From the NCBI GenBank assembly GCA_964449845.1, contig CAYVES010000032.1, positions 1 through 19,254 on the forward strand: a stretch of 19,254 nucleotides of DNA, read 5' to 3'. Shown piece by piece: positions 1 through 6,462 of the stretch; within the stretch, counting starts at the first letter, position 1; every line of letters begins with the position of its first letter. Below the pieces are notes generated by a model, which saw only the letters and a list, made by a program, of their open reading frames with translations, did not search any database and was not told the DNA's origin. A program made the position numbers and the translations under genes. Source of the DNA: SOKG01 sp964449845 (lineage in GTDB: Bacteria > Chloroflexota > Dehalococcoidia > SZUA-161).

Positions 1-236
1 TTTGTGGCATCACCCTTAGTAGGATATCCAAATGTGACGTTCAATTCCACACCGGTTACATAGGATATCCCGTACTCACGGGCAAGAGCGATTGCTCTTT
101 CCTGGCAGTCTATAGAATCGTGGTCAGTTGTCGAGATTAACTCGATGTCTCTTTTTTTTGCTTCCTTGAAGACCTCTTCGAGCGATAGGTTGCCATCGGA
201 GCAGGTCTTGGTATGGATGTGCAAATCTATTTTCAT
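1..236 (-). CDS. PHP-domain phosphoesterase, N-terminal part (runs off the window)
   Basis: This open frame starts at ATG 236 and runs off the left edge, giving 78 residues. It carries the metal-binding motifs of the PHP family: LHIHTKTCSDG with H6 and H8, TTDHDS with D38 and H39, and GVELN with E64. PHP proteins are metal-dependent phosphoesterases; stand-alone members include 3',5'-nucleotide bisphosphate phosphatases and histidinol phosphatases. The motif order and spacing match the stand-alone type, but the missing C-terminus prevents assigning a substrate. The gene starts 9 bases after the hicA stop and has only a weak purine-rich ribosome binding site, so it is probably the last of the hicB-hicA transcript or read through from it. 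The family is certain; the exact function is open. Confidence 0.85.
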   Translation of the reverse strand, partial: MKIDLHIHTKTCSDGNLSLEEVFKEAKKRDIELISTTDHDSIDCQERAIALAREYGISYVTGVELNVTFGYPTKGDAT

Positions 237-245
237 TCTTGTTTC

Positions 246-476
246 TTATTTTCCCAGCACTTTCTTGAATATATGTTCATCGATGCCAGCTTGCCGCAAC
301 ATCTCGTGGAAGGTTCCTCGAGGGATCTCCCTTTTGCCTTTATGGCTAATTCTTACCTGAAGGATGGTGCCGTTCTGTAAAATCCTTTCCCATGTCTCGT
401 GTTTTCTACTTCTGATAAGTTCAAAGCCAAGTTTCTGCAGCACATAGCGCATATCGTTATATGTGTAAATGGCCAT
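246..476 (-). CDS. hicA: HicA-family mRNA interferase toxin
   Basis: A 76-residue basic protein, usual HicA size. HicA toxins have a double-stranded-RNA-binding-like fold and cleave mRNA with a conserved histidine. Here the GF-x-x-x-x-S-x-K-H core places that histidine at H26, followed by a strand and the typical GKREIPRGTFHEML segment (residues 47-60) before the C-terminal helix. The start chosen is ATG 476; an in-frame GTG at 485 would add three residues. Either start overlaps the end of the upstream hicB, so the two are translationally linked. Antitoxin-first order is the less common arrangement for hicAB. The usual G-S-H before the catalytic histidine reads R-K-H here, seen in some HicA branches, so activity is likely but not assured. 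Confidence 0.8.
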   Translation of the reverse strand: MAIYTYNDMRYVLQKLGFELIRSRKHETWERILQNGTILQVRISHKGKREIPRGTFHEMLRQAGIDEHIFKKVLGK

Positions 477-792
477 ATCGCACACCGATGAGTTCCATAA
501 TCTCCCATTCGTCTCGGCACATTATGATCCTATCTACGTATGGCTTGTGGTGCGCTCTGTTGGGACTACTCAGGTATATCTCCTGCCGTGCTCTAAAATC
601 TTCAGCATACTCCTTTATCTGCTCAACCATAGCCTTGAAAGCTTCCTCTTTTGTATCCATTTCAGTAACGAGGTCCAATTCGGGGCACTTCGCCATATAT
701 CTGCCGTTATCTTTAATAATCAGAACGGTTAAAAGCGAAACGCTTGTAATCGCATTTGAGGAGCCCTGTTTAGATGTTTCGGCTTTTCTCAT
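457..792 (-). CDS. hicB: HicB-like antitoxin
   Basis: A 111-residue protein from ATG 792. Residues about 19-68 have the partial RNase H-like fold of HicB antitoxins: a strand LLTVLIIKDNGRYMAKCPEL, the following VTEMDTKEEAF and an amphipathic helix ending in EDF. HicB binds and blocks the HicA toxin and often represses its own operon. No clear C-terminal ribbon-helix-helix or helix-turn-helix is visible: the tail after residue 80 is EWEIMELIGV-like and unassigned, so DNA binding is uncertain. The frame extends upstream to TTG 828, but the ribosome binding site there is too close to that codon, so the ATG is preferred. The gene overlaps hicA by 20 bases. A candidate promoter lies at 858-887. 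Confidence 0.72.
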   Translation of the reverse strand: MRKAETSKQGSSNAITSVSLLTVLIIKDNGRYMAKCPELDLVTEMDTKEEAFKAMVEQIKEYAEDFRARQEIYLSSPNRAHHKPYVDRIIMCRDEWEIMELIGVRYGHLHI

Positions 793-845
793 AGTATTTC
801 TCTTGTCCAGTTCTTGGCGTCGGAGCAAATCCTTTCTCTTCGGAA

Positions 846-942
846 CTAATGTTTCTTACGATACGGACTGACGGCTTCCTTTGCCAAATCGAGAGCCTTC
901 TTAACAAGCGCAACCGCACGCACCAATTCTTGTTTTACTCAT
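846..942 (-). pseudogene. possible remnant of a transposase N-terminus
   Basis: Downstream of the kinase gene, an ATG at 942 opens MSKTRIGACGCAC and stops at once. In the neighbouring frame the same stretch continues as VRAVALVKKALDLAKEAV followed by SPYRKKH and a stop at 846. Joining the two frames gives a helical, lysine-rich N-terminus that recalls, from memory only, the start of some IS4/IS5-group transposases. One frameshift and a premature stop would make this a dead fragment. The match is short and no terminal repeats were found, so it may be chance. Confidence 0.2.
858..887 (-). promoter_or_regulatory. candidate promoter for hicB-hicA
   Basis: On the minus strand TTGGCA (887-882) is followed after 18 bases by TATCGT (863-858), matching the sigma-70 boxes at five and four of six positions. 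Transcription would begin near 851, about 59 bases before the hicB ATG. It lies inside the putative transposase remnant. Visual match only. Confidence 0.35.
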
Positions 943-944
943 CT

Positions 945-1547
945 TTATCTCTTATCCACCCCGATAATGTCCCAATCCTCTGGCGGGTCGTACTGAGTAT
1001 CGACTATCAGGTGAACGATGTCAAGGTTGGGGTTCAACTGCTTGATGTCATCCAGATCAACCTTTTCAAACTTCCTCTCGTTGTTGATATAGGCCTGCTC
1101 GGTCAGTGCATTCGATTCGTAGTCATCCTCGGTACGTCTCAGTATCCGTGCGATGGCTACCTCTCTCGGGCAGTGAGTTTGCAGGATGACAAGCGTCTGA
1201 TTGTGCTTGGCTGCTATCGCAGCGGCACGCCTTCTCAATGCTTGCGTGACGAAGGTAGCGTCGATTATTGCGCCGTTGCCCTTGTCGAGACCCTCGTCAG
1301 CCCAGCGGAAGGTCTCGTCATAGACCAGCATCCGTTTATCCATGTTCGAGGCGACCTTTTCGTCGAATATATCCTCATCCTTCAACACTTCTCTTCTAAC
1401 CAGGTCGCTTCGAACAATGGGGTAGCCCTTGATCTTCGACACCTCCTCACTCGTCTCGGTCTTCCATGTGCCGGGGAGGCCACAGGTGATAAGCAGGATA
1501 CCAGGTCCCAGCTCGGCCTCTATGAATTTGGCAAACGGCTCTTTCAA
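945..1547 (-). CDS. P-loop kinase-like ATPase (COG0645 type)
   Basis: A 200-residue soluble protein with a Walker A motif GLPGTWKT at residues 23-30. It then has YPIVRSDLVRREVLKDE, a segment like the substrate-binding part of gluconate/adenylyl-sulfate kinase-like enzymes, and GAIIDATF as a Walker-B-like strand. The Arg-rich REVAIARILRR stretch resembles a lid. The family is commonly fused to, or encoded beside, the aminoglycoside-phosphotransferase-like protein found upstream here; the physiological substrate is not established. The start is the TTG at 1547, because a strong GGGAGGTGG ribosome binding site lies just upstream; an in-frame ATG at 1583 would add 12 residues with a poorly placed site. 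A tryptophan replaces the usual glycine in the P-loop (GTWKT instead of GTGKT). Confidence 0.75.
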   Translation of the reverse strand: MKEPFAKFIEAELGPGILLITCGLPGTWKTETSEEVSKIKGYPIVRSDLVRREVLKDEDIFDEKVASNMDKRMLVYDETFRWADEGLDKGNGAIIDATFVTQALRRRAAAIAAKHNQTLVILQTHCPREVAIARILRRTEDDYESNALTEQAYINNERKFEKVDLDDIKQLNPNLDIVHLIVDTQYDPPEDWDIIGVDKR

Positions 1548-1608
1548 GTTACCACCTCCCCACTCTGGGACTTGCCACCACATTCTCCCATCAGTATCCT
1601 CCGCTCGC

Positions 1609-1628
1609 TGTGGATGTTAACATCCACA
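1609..1628. promoter_or_regulatory. perfect 20-bp palindrome, operator-like
   Basis: The sequence TGTGGATGTTAACATCCACA reads identically on both strands, with no mismatch and no spacer. It lies 34 bases past the phosphotransferase-like stop and about 60 bases before the kinase-like start, in an A/T-rich gap. No T-run follows on either strand, so an intrinsic terminator is unlikely. Its size and symmetry fit a site for a dimeric repressor, but no regulator gene is adjacent. Confidence 0.55.
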
Positions 1629-1662
1629 AGGAGCATATATTTTGCATATTCGTCATCATACA

Positions 1663-2664
1663 TCATATATACGATTCTGCAAGCTCGAAGTACCTCCTGG
1701 CAACGGCAAGCGTCCTTGTCTTCTCCTCCTCCGAGATATGGGGGTCATTGAGCTTGAAGCCTTCCACCTTTCCCCGGACATAGGCCCGGTAGCACTTGTA
1801 GAAATCGAGAAGAGCAGGCAATTCCTCATCACCACACGCCTTCACGTAAGCATCCACGAAGTGCTTCGATAGGTCGGGGCGCCGGTGAAAGTCCAGGTCC
1901 ATAGCCAAAAAGGCAACCTCACTGGCGACGTCGATGTACCTGAACCTGTCATTGAATTCGATGCAGTCGTAAATGCAAAGGCCGTTGCCGAAGCAGATGT
2001 GGGCAGCGTGGAGATCGCCGTGGCAATCCCTTATCCTGCCCTCTGTTACCCTTTTGGCAAATAGCTCTGCGTTTTCTTTGAGGAAGGAATAGTTGTACTT
2101 CTTCAGCTTTTCATATTGCTCCGGGGTGATGGTGCGGTTGACATAATCCTCAGTCTGGACGAAATTTTCCTCAGTATTCTGTGTCACGGTGTCGAGGCCG
2201 CCGATGGTAGCAAGTTGCTTGTTGATTTCCGCCTGGCGGTGAAATTCGGCTAGCCTCTCAGCCACCCTCTCCACCATCTCAGGGGTCACCTGGTTAGTTT
2301 GAAGCAGCCTGTCCATCATCCGTTGGTGGGGAAGGGTGCGCATCTTCACCGCGTATTCGACCTCTGTGCCGTTGCCCTCTACCGAGAAGTTATTTCCACC
2401 CAGGGTTATAGCCACGACTCCCAGGTAGGTATCGGGGCAAAGGCGCCTGTTCAGCGTCACCTCCTGATGACAGTAGAAGCGCCTTTTGTCTAAAGTCGTG
2501 AAGTCGAGGAAGCCGAAGTCCACAGGTTTCTTCACCTTATAGACATAGTCGCCGGCAAGGAAGACGGCAGATATCTGAGTCTGCACCAGCTCGACTTCCT
2601 GGGGACTGTGGGGATATGCCTCGGGGGTCGAAAGCGCCTGTAATAGCGCCGATAGCTCTGGCAT
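1663..2664 (-). CDS. aminoglycoside-phosphotransferase-like protein (COG2187)
   Basis: A 333-residue protein with a kinase-like fold of the APH superfamily. The nucleotide-binding lobe includes GDYVYKVKKPVDF around residues 38-50, with the likely ATP lysine at K43-K46. The catalytic loop is CHGDLHAAHICF (H215, D217, H219, H222), where a histidine replaces the usual metal-binding Asn, followed by IYDCIEFND with the metal-binding Asp near D233. This HGDLH-x-x-H-I pattern is typical of COG2187, often the N-terminal half of a fusion to a P-loop ATPase. It is not an antibiotic resistance gene in the usual sense and its substrate is unknown. ATG 2664 is preceded by a G/A-rich site. The next gene downstream encodes the ATPase partner. 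Confidence 0.82.
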   Translation of the reverse strand: MPELSALLQALSTPEAYPHSPQEVELVQTQISAVFLAGDYVYKVKKPVDFGFLDFTTLDKRRFYCHQEVTLNRRLCPDTYLGVVAITLGGNNFSVEGNGTEVEYAVKMRTLPHQRMMDRLLQTNQVTPEMVERVAERLAEFHRQAEINKQLATIGGLDTVTQNTEENFVQTEDYVNRTITPEQYEKLKKYNYSFLKENAELFAKRVTEGRIRDCHGDLHAAHICFGNGLCIYDCIEFNDRFRYIDVASEVAFLAMDLDFHRRPDLSKHFVDAYVKACGDEELPALLDFYKCYRAYVRGKVEGFKLNDPHISEEEKTRTLAVARRYFELAESYI

Positions 2665-2706
2665 CGTAGGCCTGCCCCTCCCTGAAGCTGAGATCGCTTA
2701 TCTTGT

Positions 2707-2808
2707 CTAGCCGCCTTCTTCCGCTGCCTTCAGCGCTTTTCTTTTCTCTTCTAACTTCTTACCTTTGCGGCGGTGCTTGAGTTGTGCCACTCGCTTCTTC
2801 TTGTTCAC
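2707..2808 (-). CDS. 33-residue lysine/arginine-rich small protein
   Basis: A short frame starts at GTG 2808 with a well-placed GAGGT site 4-5 bases upstream and ends at TAG 2709-2707. The product begins MNKKKRVAQLKHRRKGKK and continues as a charged helix ending in AAEEGG. It is strongly basic and probably one amphipathic helix, suggesting binding to RNA, ribosomes or DNA; that is inference. It begins 11 bases after the stop of the DUF35 gene, consistent with co-transcription. I do not recognise a named family. The codon structure and ribosome binding site make a real gene more likely than not. Confidence 0.6.
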   Translation of the reverse strand: MNKKKRVAQLKHRRKGKKLEEKRKALKAAEEGG

Positions 2809-2819
2809 GTTACCTCGCC

Positions 2820-3224
2820 CTACATTTGTGGAGAGAAGGTTACCGCCACCATCTCACCCGCGGAGAACTTATCTCCGGGAAGCACCTTATGCCCTAGCTT
2901 GACCCTCATTCCGATTAGGTCCATGGTTGCCTCATCAGGGTCGACGTCTACAATGTTGCCCATCAGCCACGGTCCCTCGTCCAGTTCCGCCATGCCCACT
3001 ATATAGGGGGCTTCAAATCCCTCCGGAGGCACCCTTATGACGGTAAAGGTCTGGATTTGCCCCCTGCCGCTGAGCTCAACAACTTCCAGGTCCTCGCTGG
3101 TGCATTCCATACAGACCTTTTTCGGGGGCACGGTGTAAGCCCCGCATTTGTTGCACTTCAGACCCAATAGCTTGTTTTCTTTGAGAGCCTCTGTGAACAT
3201 CTTAGCGGTTAGTTTGTATTCCAT
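2820..3224 (-). CDS. DUF35 zinc-ribbon/OB-fold protein (thiolase partner 1)
   Basis: A 134-residue protein: an N-terminal helix, a zinc ribbon with C24, C27, C38 and C41 (KCNKCG and VCMEC), then a C-terminal OB fold with the GRGQIQTFTVIRVPPEGF and AELDEGPWLMGNIVD strands typical of the family. In archaea such proteins bridge acetoacetyl-CoA thiolase and HMG-CoA synthase and help channel the acyl-CoA. They occur beside SCP2-like thiolases in many bacteria. The start chosen is ATG 3224, which has a TGAGGT site six bases upstream and gives the usual N-terminus MEYKLTAKMF. ATGs at 3236 and 3245 are also in frame, the last overlapping the thiolase stop. Translational coupling to the thiolase is likely. 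Confidence 0.88.
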   Translation of the reverse strand: MEYKLTAKMFTEALKENKLLGLKCNKCGAYTVPPKKVCMECTSEDLEVVELSGRGQIQTFTVIRVPPEGFEAPYIVGMAELDEGPWLMGNIVDVDPDEATMDLIGMRVKLGHKVLPGDKFSAGEMVAVTFSPQM

Positions 3225-3241
3225 CTCATACCTCATGAAGC

Positions 3242-4405
3242 TCATATTCTGAAGATCATGTCGCAGACCATGCAAAGGTCTGCACCGAGCGTATCTGTCA
3301 TTCCTACCTTTGCCCCTTCCACCTGCCTTTCCCCACATTCGCCCCTCAACTGCTTCGCTATCTCATAGACCTGGGCAGCACCTGTAGCACCTATAGGGTG
3401 TCCTCTTGCTTTGAGCCCGCCGGAGGGGTTTATTGGTATCCTGCCGCCGATCTGGGTTTCGCCTGCTTCCACCCCTTTGCTCCCTTCCCCGAAGTCAAAA
3501 AAGCCGAGGCTTTCGGTGGCTGCTATCTCGGCTATGGTGAAGCAGTCGTGAAGTTCACAGACGTCTATATCCTTGGGGCTAAGGCCAGCCATATCATAAG
3601 CCTGCTTTGCTGATGCCTCTCTTGCCTTAATCCTGGTAATATCCTTCTGGTTGGGGAGTGGCGGCGCGGAGCACTGCCCTACGCCGGCAAGGTAAATCGG
3701 CTTAGCAATCAGTTTCTTCGCTTTCTCCGCCGGGGCTAGAACGACCGCTGCGGCTCCATCGGAGAAGGGACAGCAATCGTAGAGTTGCAGCGGCTCAGCA
3801 ACCTTGATGCTTTTATACACATCCTGGATGGTTATCTCCTTTCGAAAGTGGGCCTTAGGATGGAACGTGCCGTTATGGTGATTCTTGATGGCAACCAGGG
3901 CCATCTGTTCCTTGAGCTTCTCCAGGGGAATACCATATTTCTTGGCGTAAAGATGCGCCATCATGGCGAAGACTCCGGGGAAGGTGATTCCGGTGGGGAC
4001 TTCGTAACGGCTATCGCTGCCCATAGCGAAGGTCCGTGTGGCATAGGGGGTGCCCATTGCCAGCGCCTTCTCGGTACCTCCAGCGAGAACGATGTCATAG
4101 AACCCCGAGGCAACCCATATATAGGCATCCCTGATCGCCACCGAGCCTGAGGCACAGGCACCCTCGAATCGGGTGGTGGGGATGTAGGGTACCCCTATAT
4201 CAGCAGCGGCGAAGGCCGATATGGTCACCTGACCTTCCTCAAAGCCACAGAATACGTTGCCCAAGAATAGCGCCTGCATATCCTTGGGCTCAAGGTTTGA
4301 TTCGGTGATGGCCTCCATTGCCGCCTCGGAGAACAACTCGACGTTGGTTTTCTCTGAAGGGCCAAATTTAGTCATCCCTACCCCAACTACTGCTACTTCT
4401 CTCAT
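3242..4405 (-). CDS. SCP2/archaeal-type thiolase 1
   Basis: A 387-residue thiolase-superfamily enzyme, normal length for the SCP2/archaeal acetyl-CoA acetyltransferase branch. Such enzymes condense or cleave acyl-CoAs. The nucleophile is C84 in EGACASGS. The conserved CELHDCFTIAE holds H286 with C288, and GHPIGATG has the active-site H336. The C-terminal loop, normally N-x-G-G-x-G, reads DTLGADLCMVCDMIF here, unlike the canonical motif kept by thiolase 2, so substrate or activity may differ. ATG 4405 has AAGGAG seven to eight bases upstream. Its DUF35 partner follows immediately. It probably serves fatty-acyl-like or mevalonate-type CoA chemistry; the exact substrate cannot be read from sequence. 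Confidence 0.87.
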   Translation of the reverse strand: MREVAVVGVGMTKFGPSEKTNVELFSEAAMEAITESNLEPKDMQALFLGNVFCGFEEGQVTISAFAAADIGVPYIPTTRFEGACASGSVAIRDAYIWVASGFYDIVLAGGTEKALAMGTPYATRTFAMGSDSRYEVPTGITFPGVFAMMAHLYAKKYGIPLEKLKEQMALVAIKNHHNGTFHPKAHFRKEITIQDVYKSIKVAEPLQLYDCCPFSDGAAAVVLAPAEKAKKLIAKPIYLAGVGQCSAPPLPNQKDITRIKAREASAKQAYDMAGLSPKDIDVCELHDCFTIAEIAATESLGFFDFGEGSKGVEAGETQIGGRIPINPSGGLKARGHPIGATGAAQVYEIAKQLRGECGERQVEGAKVGMTDTLGADLCMVCDMIFRI

Positions 4406-4451
4406 CTATCGCTCCTTGTTTTCATGGTATCCTCCAAAAATCTCCGGACAA

Positions 4452-4530
4452 GTCCCTCTCCCTTGAAGGGAGAGGGTAGGTGAGGGTGAACTCCCCCTCC
4501 CCTTAATCCCCTCCCGCCAGGGGAGGGGAA
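4452..4530. repeat. dispersed hairpin repeat cluster, copy 1
   Basis: Two palindromes lie between the two thiolase pairs. The first is centred on CTCTCCCTTGAAGGGAGAG (4454-4476, 11-bp arms), followed by TGAGGGTGAA. The second is CCCCTCCC-GCCA-GGGAGGGG-like (4508-4528). Both units recur at 8388-8546 in the opposite order. They resemble the short intergenic repeats common in Dehalococcoidia-like genomes. They could also act as weak terminators or mRNA 3' stabilisers for the upstream DUF35 gene. Confidence 0.75.
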
Positions 4531-4567
4531 TTAGAAGCAATTCTGCCGTTAACTATTTGATCGCTGC

Positions 4568-4981
4568 TTACCGAGCTTTGAAGGCCAGGTAGCATTTCTT
4601 GCCTTCCCCTTGCTCCAGAAACTCCACGGTGAGAGGGGTGCCGACCTTGATATTCTCCGGTTTCTTGGGGTCAAGCCCCCGTATTCGGCCGCTTACTTTT
4701 GGCCCCTCGTCCAGTTCTACGACTCCGACGAGGTAAGGATTACTTCTATCATAGCCTTCCTCTAGCGTATAACTGGGGCCCACCGCGATAGCAGTGAAAG
4801 CGGCGAGTTTACCATCACCCTTCATCTCCACCCATTCCATATCATTTCCATAGCACTTGGTACAGATGGGGTGGGGCGGTAGATATAATACGCGGCATTT
4901 TCTGCACCTCGAAGCCATGAGCTTCTTCTCGGCGAGGAATTGATAGAAGGAGGCGCTGTTAACTTCTCTTTCCTCAGTCAA
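4568..4981 (-). CDS. DUF35 zinc-ribbon/OB-fold protein (thiolase partner 2)
   Basis: A 137-residue paralogue of the protein at 2820-3224. The zinc ribbon uses C26, C29, C40 and C43 (RCRKCR and ICTKC). The OB fold follows, with GDGKLAAFTAIAVGPSY, VGVVELDEGPKVSGRI and a C-terminal TPLTVEFLE strand. It probably binds thiolase 2 and shapes its acyl-CoA channel, as known for archaeal homologues. The start is TTG 4981; its GGAGG site lies inside the last codons of thiolase 2, whose stop is four bases away, so translation of the two is tightly linked. The two DUF35 proteins differ clearly in sequence, so this is an old duplication or separate acquisition. Confidence 0.87.
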   Translation of the reverse strand: MTEEREVNSASFYQFLAEKKLMASRCRKCRVLYLPPHPICTKCYGNDMEWVEMKGDGKLAAFTAIAVGPSYTLEEGYDRSNPYLVGVVELDEGPKVSGRIRGLDPKKPENIKVGTPLTVEFLEQGEGKKCYLAFKAR

Positions 4982-4985
4982 GGGA

Positions 4986-6257
4986 TTACCTCCTCTGATA
5001 AATATGAACTACGCAGGTTCCGCCGGTGGCGCCGACGTTATGGGTCAAAGCGAGGCGGATGTCTTTTCCTGGAACCTGCCTCGGACCTGCTTCGCCTCGC
5101 ATCTGGCTCCATATTTCCACCGCCTGCCCTGCTCCTGAGGCTCCCACGGGATGCCCCTTGGATTTGAGTCCCCCGGAGGTATTGATGGGTTTGGCCCCAT
5201 CAAGAGCCGTGAGGCCTTGCTCGGTTGCCTTGAACGCTTCTCCAGGCTCAAAGAATCCCAGGTCTTCGATAGCCATGAGCTCGGCAATAGTGAAGCAATC
5301 ATGGACCTCGGCGATTTGAATGTCTTCGGGTTTCACTCCCGCCATATCGTAGGCCTCTCCTGCTGCCGTTCTTGCTGCCAGGATGGATGTTAGGTTTTCC
5401 CTTTCATGCAGGGCGTGGTCGCTGCCTTGACCAGTACCAATGATGTATATGGGGTCATTGGAGAAACTCTTGGCTAGGTCCTCGGCAACGAGGAGAAGAC
5501 AGGCAGCTCCGTCGGTAATGGGTGAGCAGTCAAACAGCCTCATTGGCCAGGCAACCACGGGATTGGCCTTAGGGTCTTTGAGAAAGTCAAGCTCGTCACG
5601 CCAGCCGGGTACCGGTTCCCCTTTTTGTTTTGCCTTTTCAATCCTGGAGTTCATGAGGTCTCTGATGGACTTGTTGAACTGAGCCTTTGGGTTTAGGGCT
5701 CCATTGTTGTGGTTCTTAATGCCCACTTTCATAAAATGTTCCACGCTAGCGCCATACTTCGCCATATAGGAGGTAGCCATAGCAGCATATAGCCCGGGGA
5801 AGGTGAAGCCGCAACCAGCCTCATAGATAGCGTCGCTGGCAGCGGCCAGCGTATCGGTTACCCTTTCCGTGGGTAGGTTGGTCATTTTTTCAACGCCGCT
5901 GACGAGGACGATATCGTAGAGCCCTGAGGCTATAGCGATTACTCCTTCCCTTATAGCAACACCGCTGGCGGCGCAGGCATCCTCTACCCTGGTGGCTGGC
6001 TTGGGGACCAGTCCTACCCAATCAGCCATAATAGGAGCAACGTGCCCTTGCCCCTCGAAGAGGTCACTGGAGAAGTTACCCACATAGAGGGCTTCGATGT
6101 CTTTGGTTTCCATCCCCTTATCTACTGAGTTGGTCATCGCATTGAATGCTTCAACGAATAACTCCCGGCTACTCTTGTCAGCGAATGCGCCGAATTTTGA
6201 CATCCCGGCCCCCACCAAAGCTACCCCTCTTCGCAGTCTTGGTGCCCTGCGGCTCAT
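4986..6257 (-). CDS. SCP2/archaeal-type thiolase 2
   Basis: A 423-residue thiolase, longer than thiolase 1. The additions are an arginine-rich N-terminus (SRRAPRLRRG) and an insertion at about residues 198-235. The nucleophile is C95 in EDACAASG. HDCFTIAE carries H319 and C321, GHPVGASG carries H369, and the C-terminus keeps the canonical NVGATGGTCVVHIY. All parts expected of an active enzyme are present. It probably acts as an acetyl- or acyl-CoA acyltransferase with the DUF35 protein downstream. ATG 6257 follows a near-perfect AAGGAGG site. The upstream gap to metE carries a hairpin repeat, so this gene may start its own transcript, although no promoter was identified. Confidence 0.88.
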   Translation of the reverse strand: MSRRAPRLRRGVALVGAGMSKFGAFADKSSRELFVEAFNAMTNSVDKGMETKDIEALYVGNFSSDLFEGQGHVAPIMADWVGLVPKPATRVEDACAASGVAIREGVIAIASGLYDIVLVSGVEKMTNLPTERVTDTLAAASDAIYEAGCGFTFPGLYAAMATSYMAKYGASVEHFMKVGIKNHNNGALNPKAQFNKSIRDLMNSRIEKAKQKGEPVPGWRDELDFLKDPKANPVVAWPMRLFDCSPITDGAACLLLVAEDLAKSFSNDPIYIIGTGQGSDHALHERENLTSILAARTAAGEAYDMAGVKPEDIQIAEVHDCFTIAELMAIEDLGFFEPGEAFKATEQGLTALDGAKPINTSGGLKSKGHPVGASGAGQAVEIWSQMRGEAGPRQVPGKDIRLALTHNVGATGGTCVVHIYQRR

Positions 6258-6338
6258 GGTTCCTCCTTCAAAAAGTTCCCAACTTGTTGCTCTCTAGGTG
6301 GCTGCTCATCATCGAGTCATGAAAATCGGTATGCCGAT

Positions 6339-6425
6339 GCCGTTCGTGGTGAGCCTGGGCCGTAGGACGGCCGACCTGTCGGCCTCGAACCATGAACGGC
6401 CCTTCGACAGGCTCAGGGCGAACGG
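6339..6425. repeat. nested hairpin repeat between thiolase 2 and metE-like gene
   Basis: Outer arms CCGTTCG (6340-6346) and CGAACGG (6419-6425) enclose three further pairings. GCCGTTCGTGGT pairs with ACCATGAACGGC (6389-6400) with one mismatch, GAGCCTG pairs with CAGGCTC, and GGCCGA (6369-6374) pairs with TCGGCC. The CCTTCGACAGGCTCAGG core is a widespread intergenic repeat type in environmental Chloroflexota, as I recall it. It lies in the 205-bp gap and may act as a transcript end; no T-run follows. Confidence 0.7.
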
Positions 6426-6462
6426 ACTAGACTCTGTCTTCGGAACAATCATAAAAGCCTTG

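Noticed and set aside
849..1751. 300-residue plus-strand open frame
   Set aside because: It lies antisense to the ATPase gene, which has a clear P-loop and ribosome binding site. The frame has no recognisable motif or ribosome binding site.
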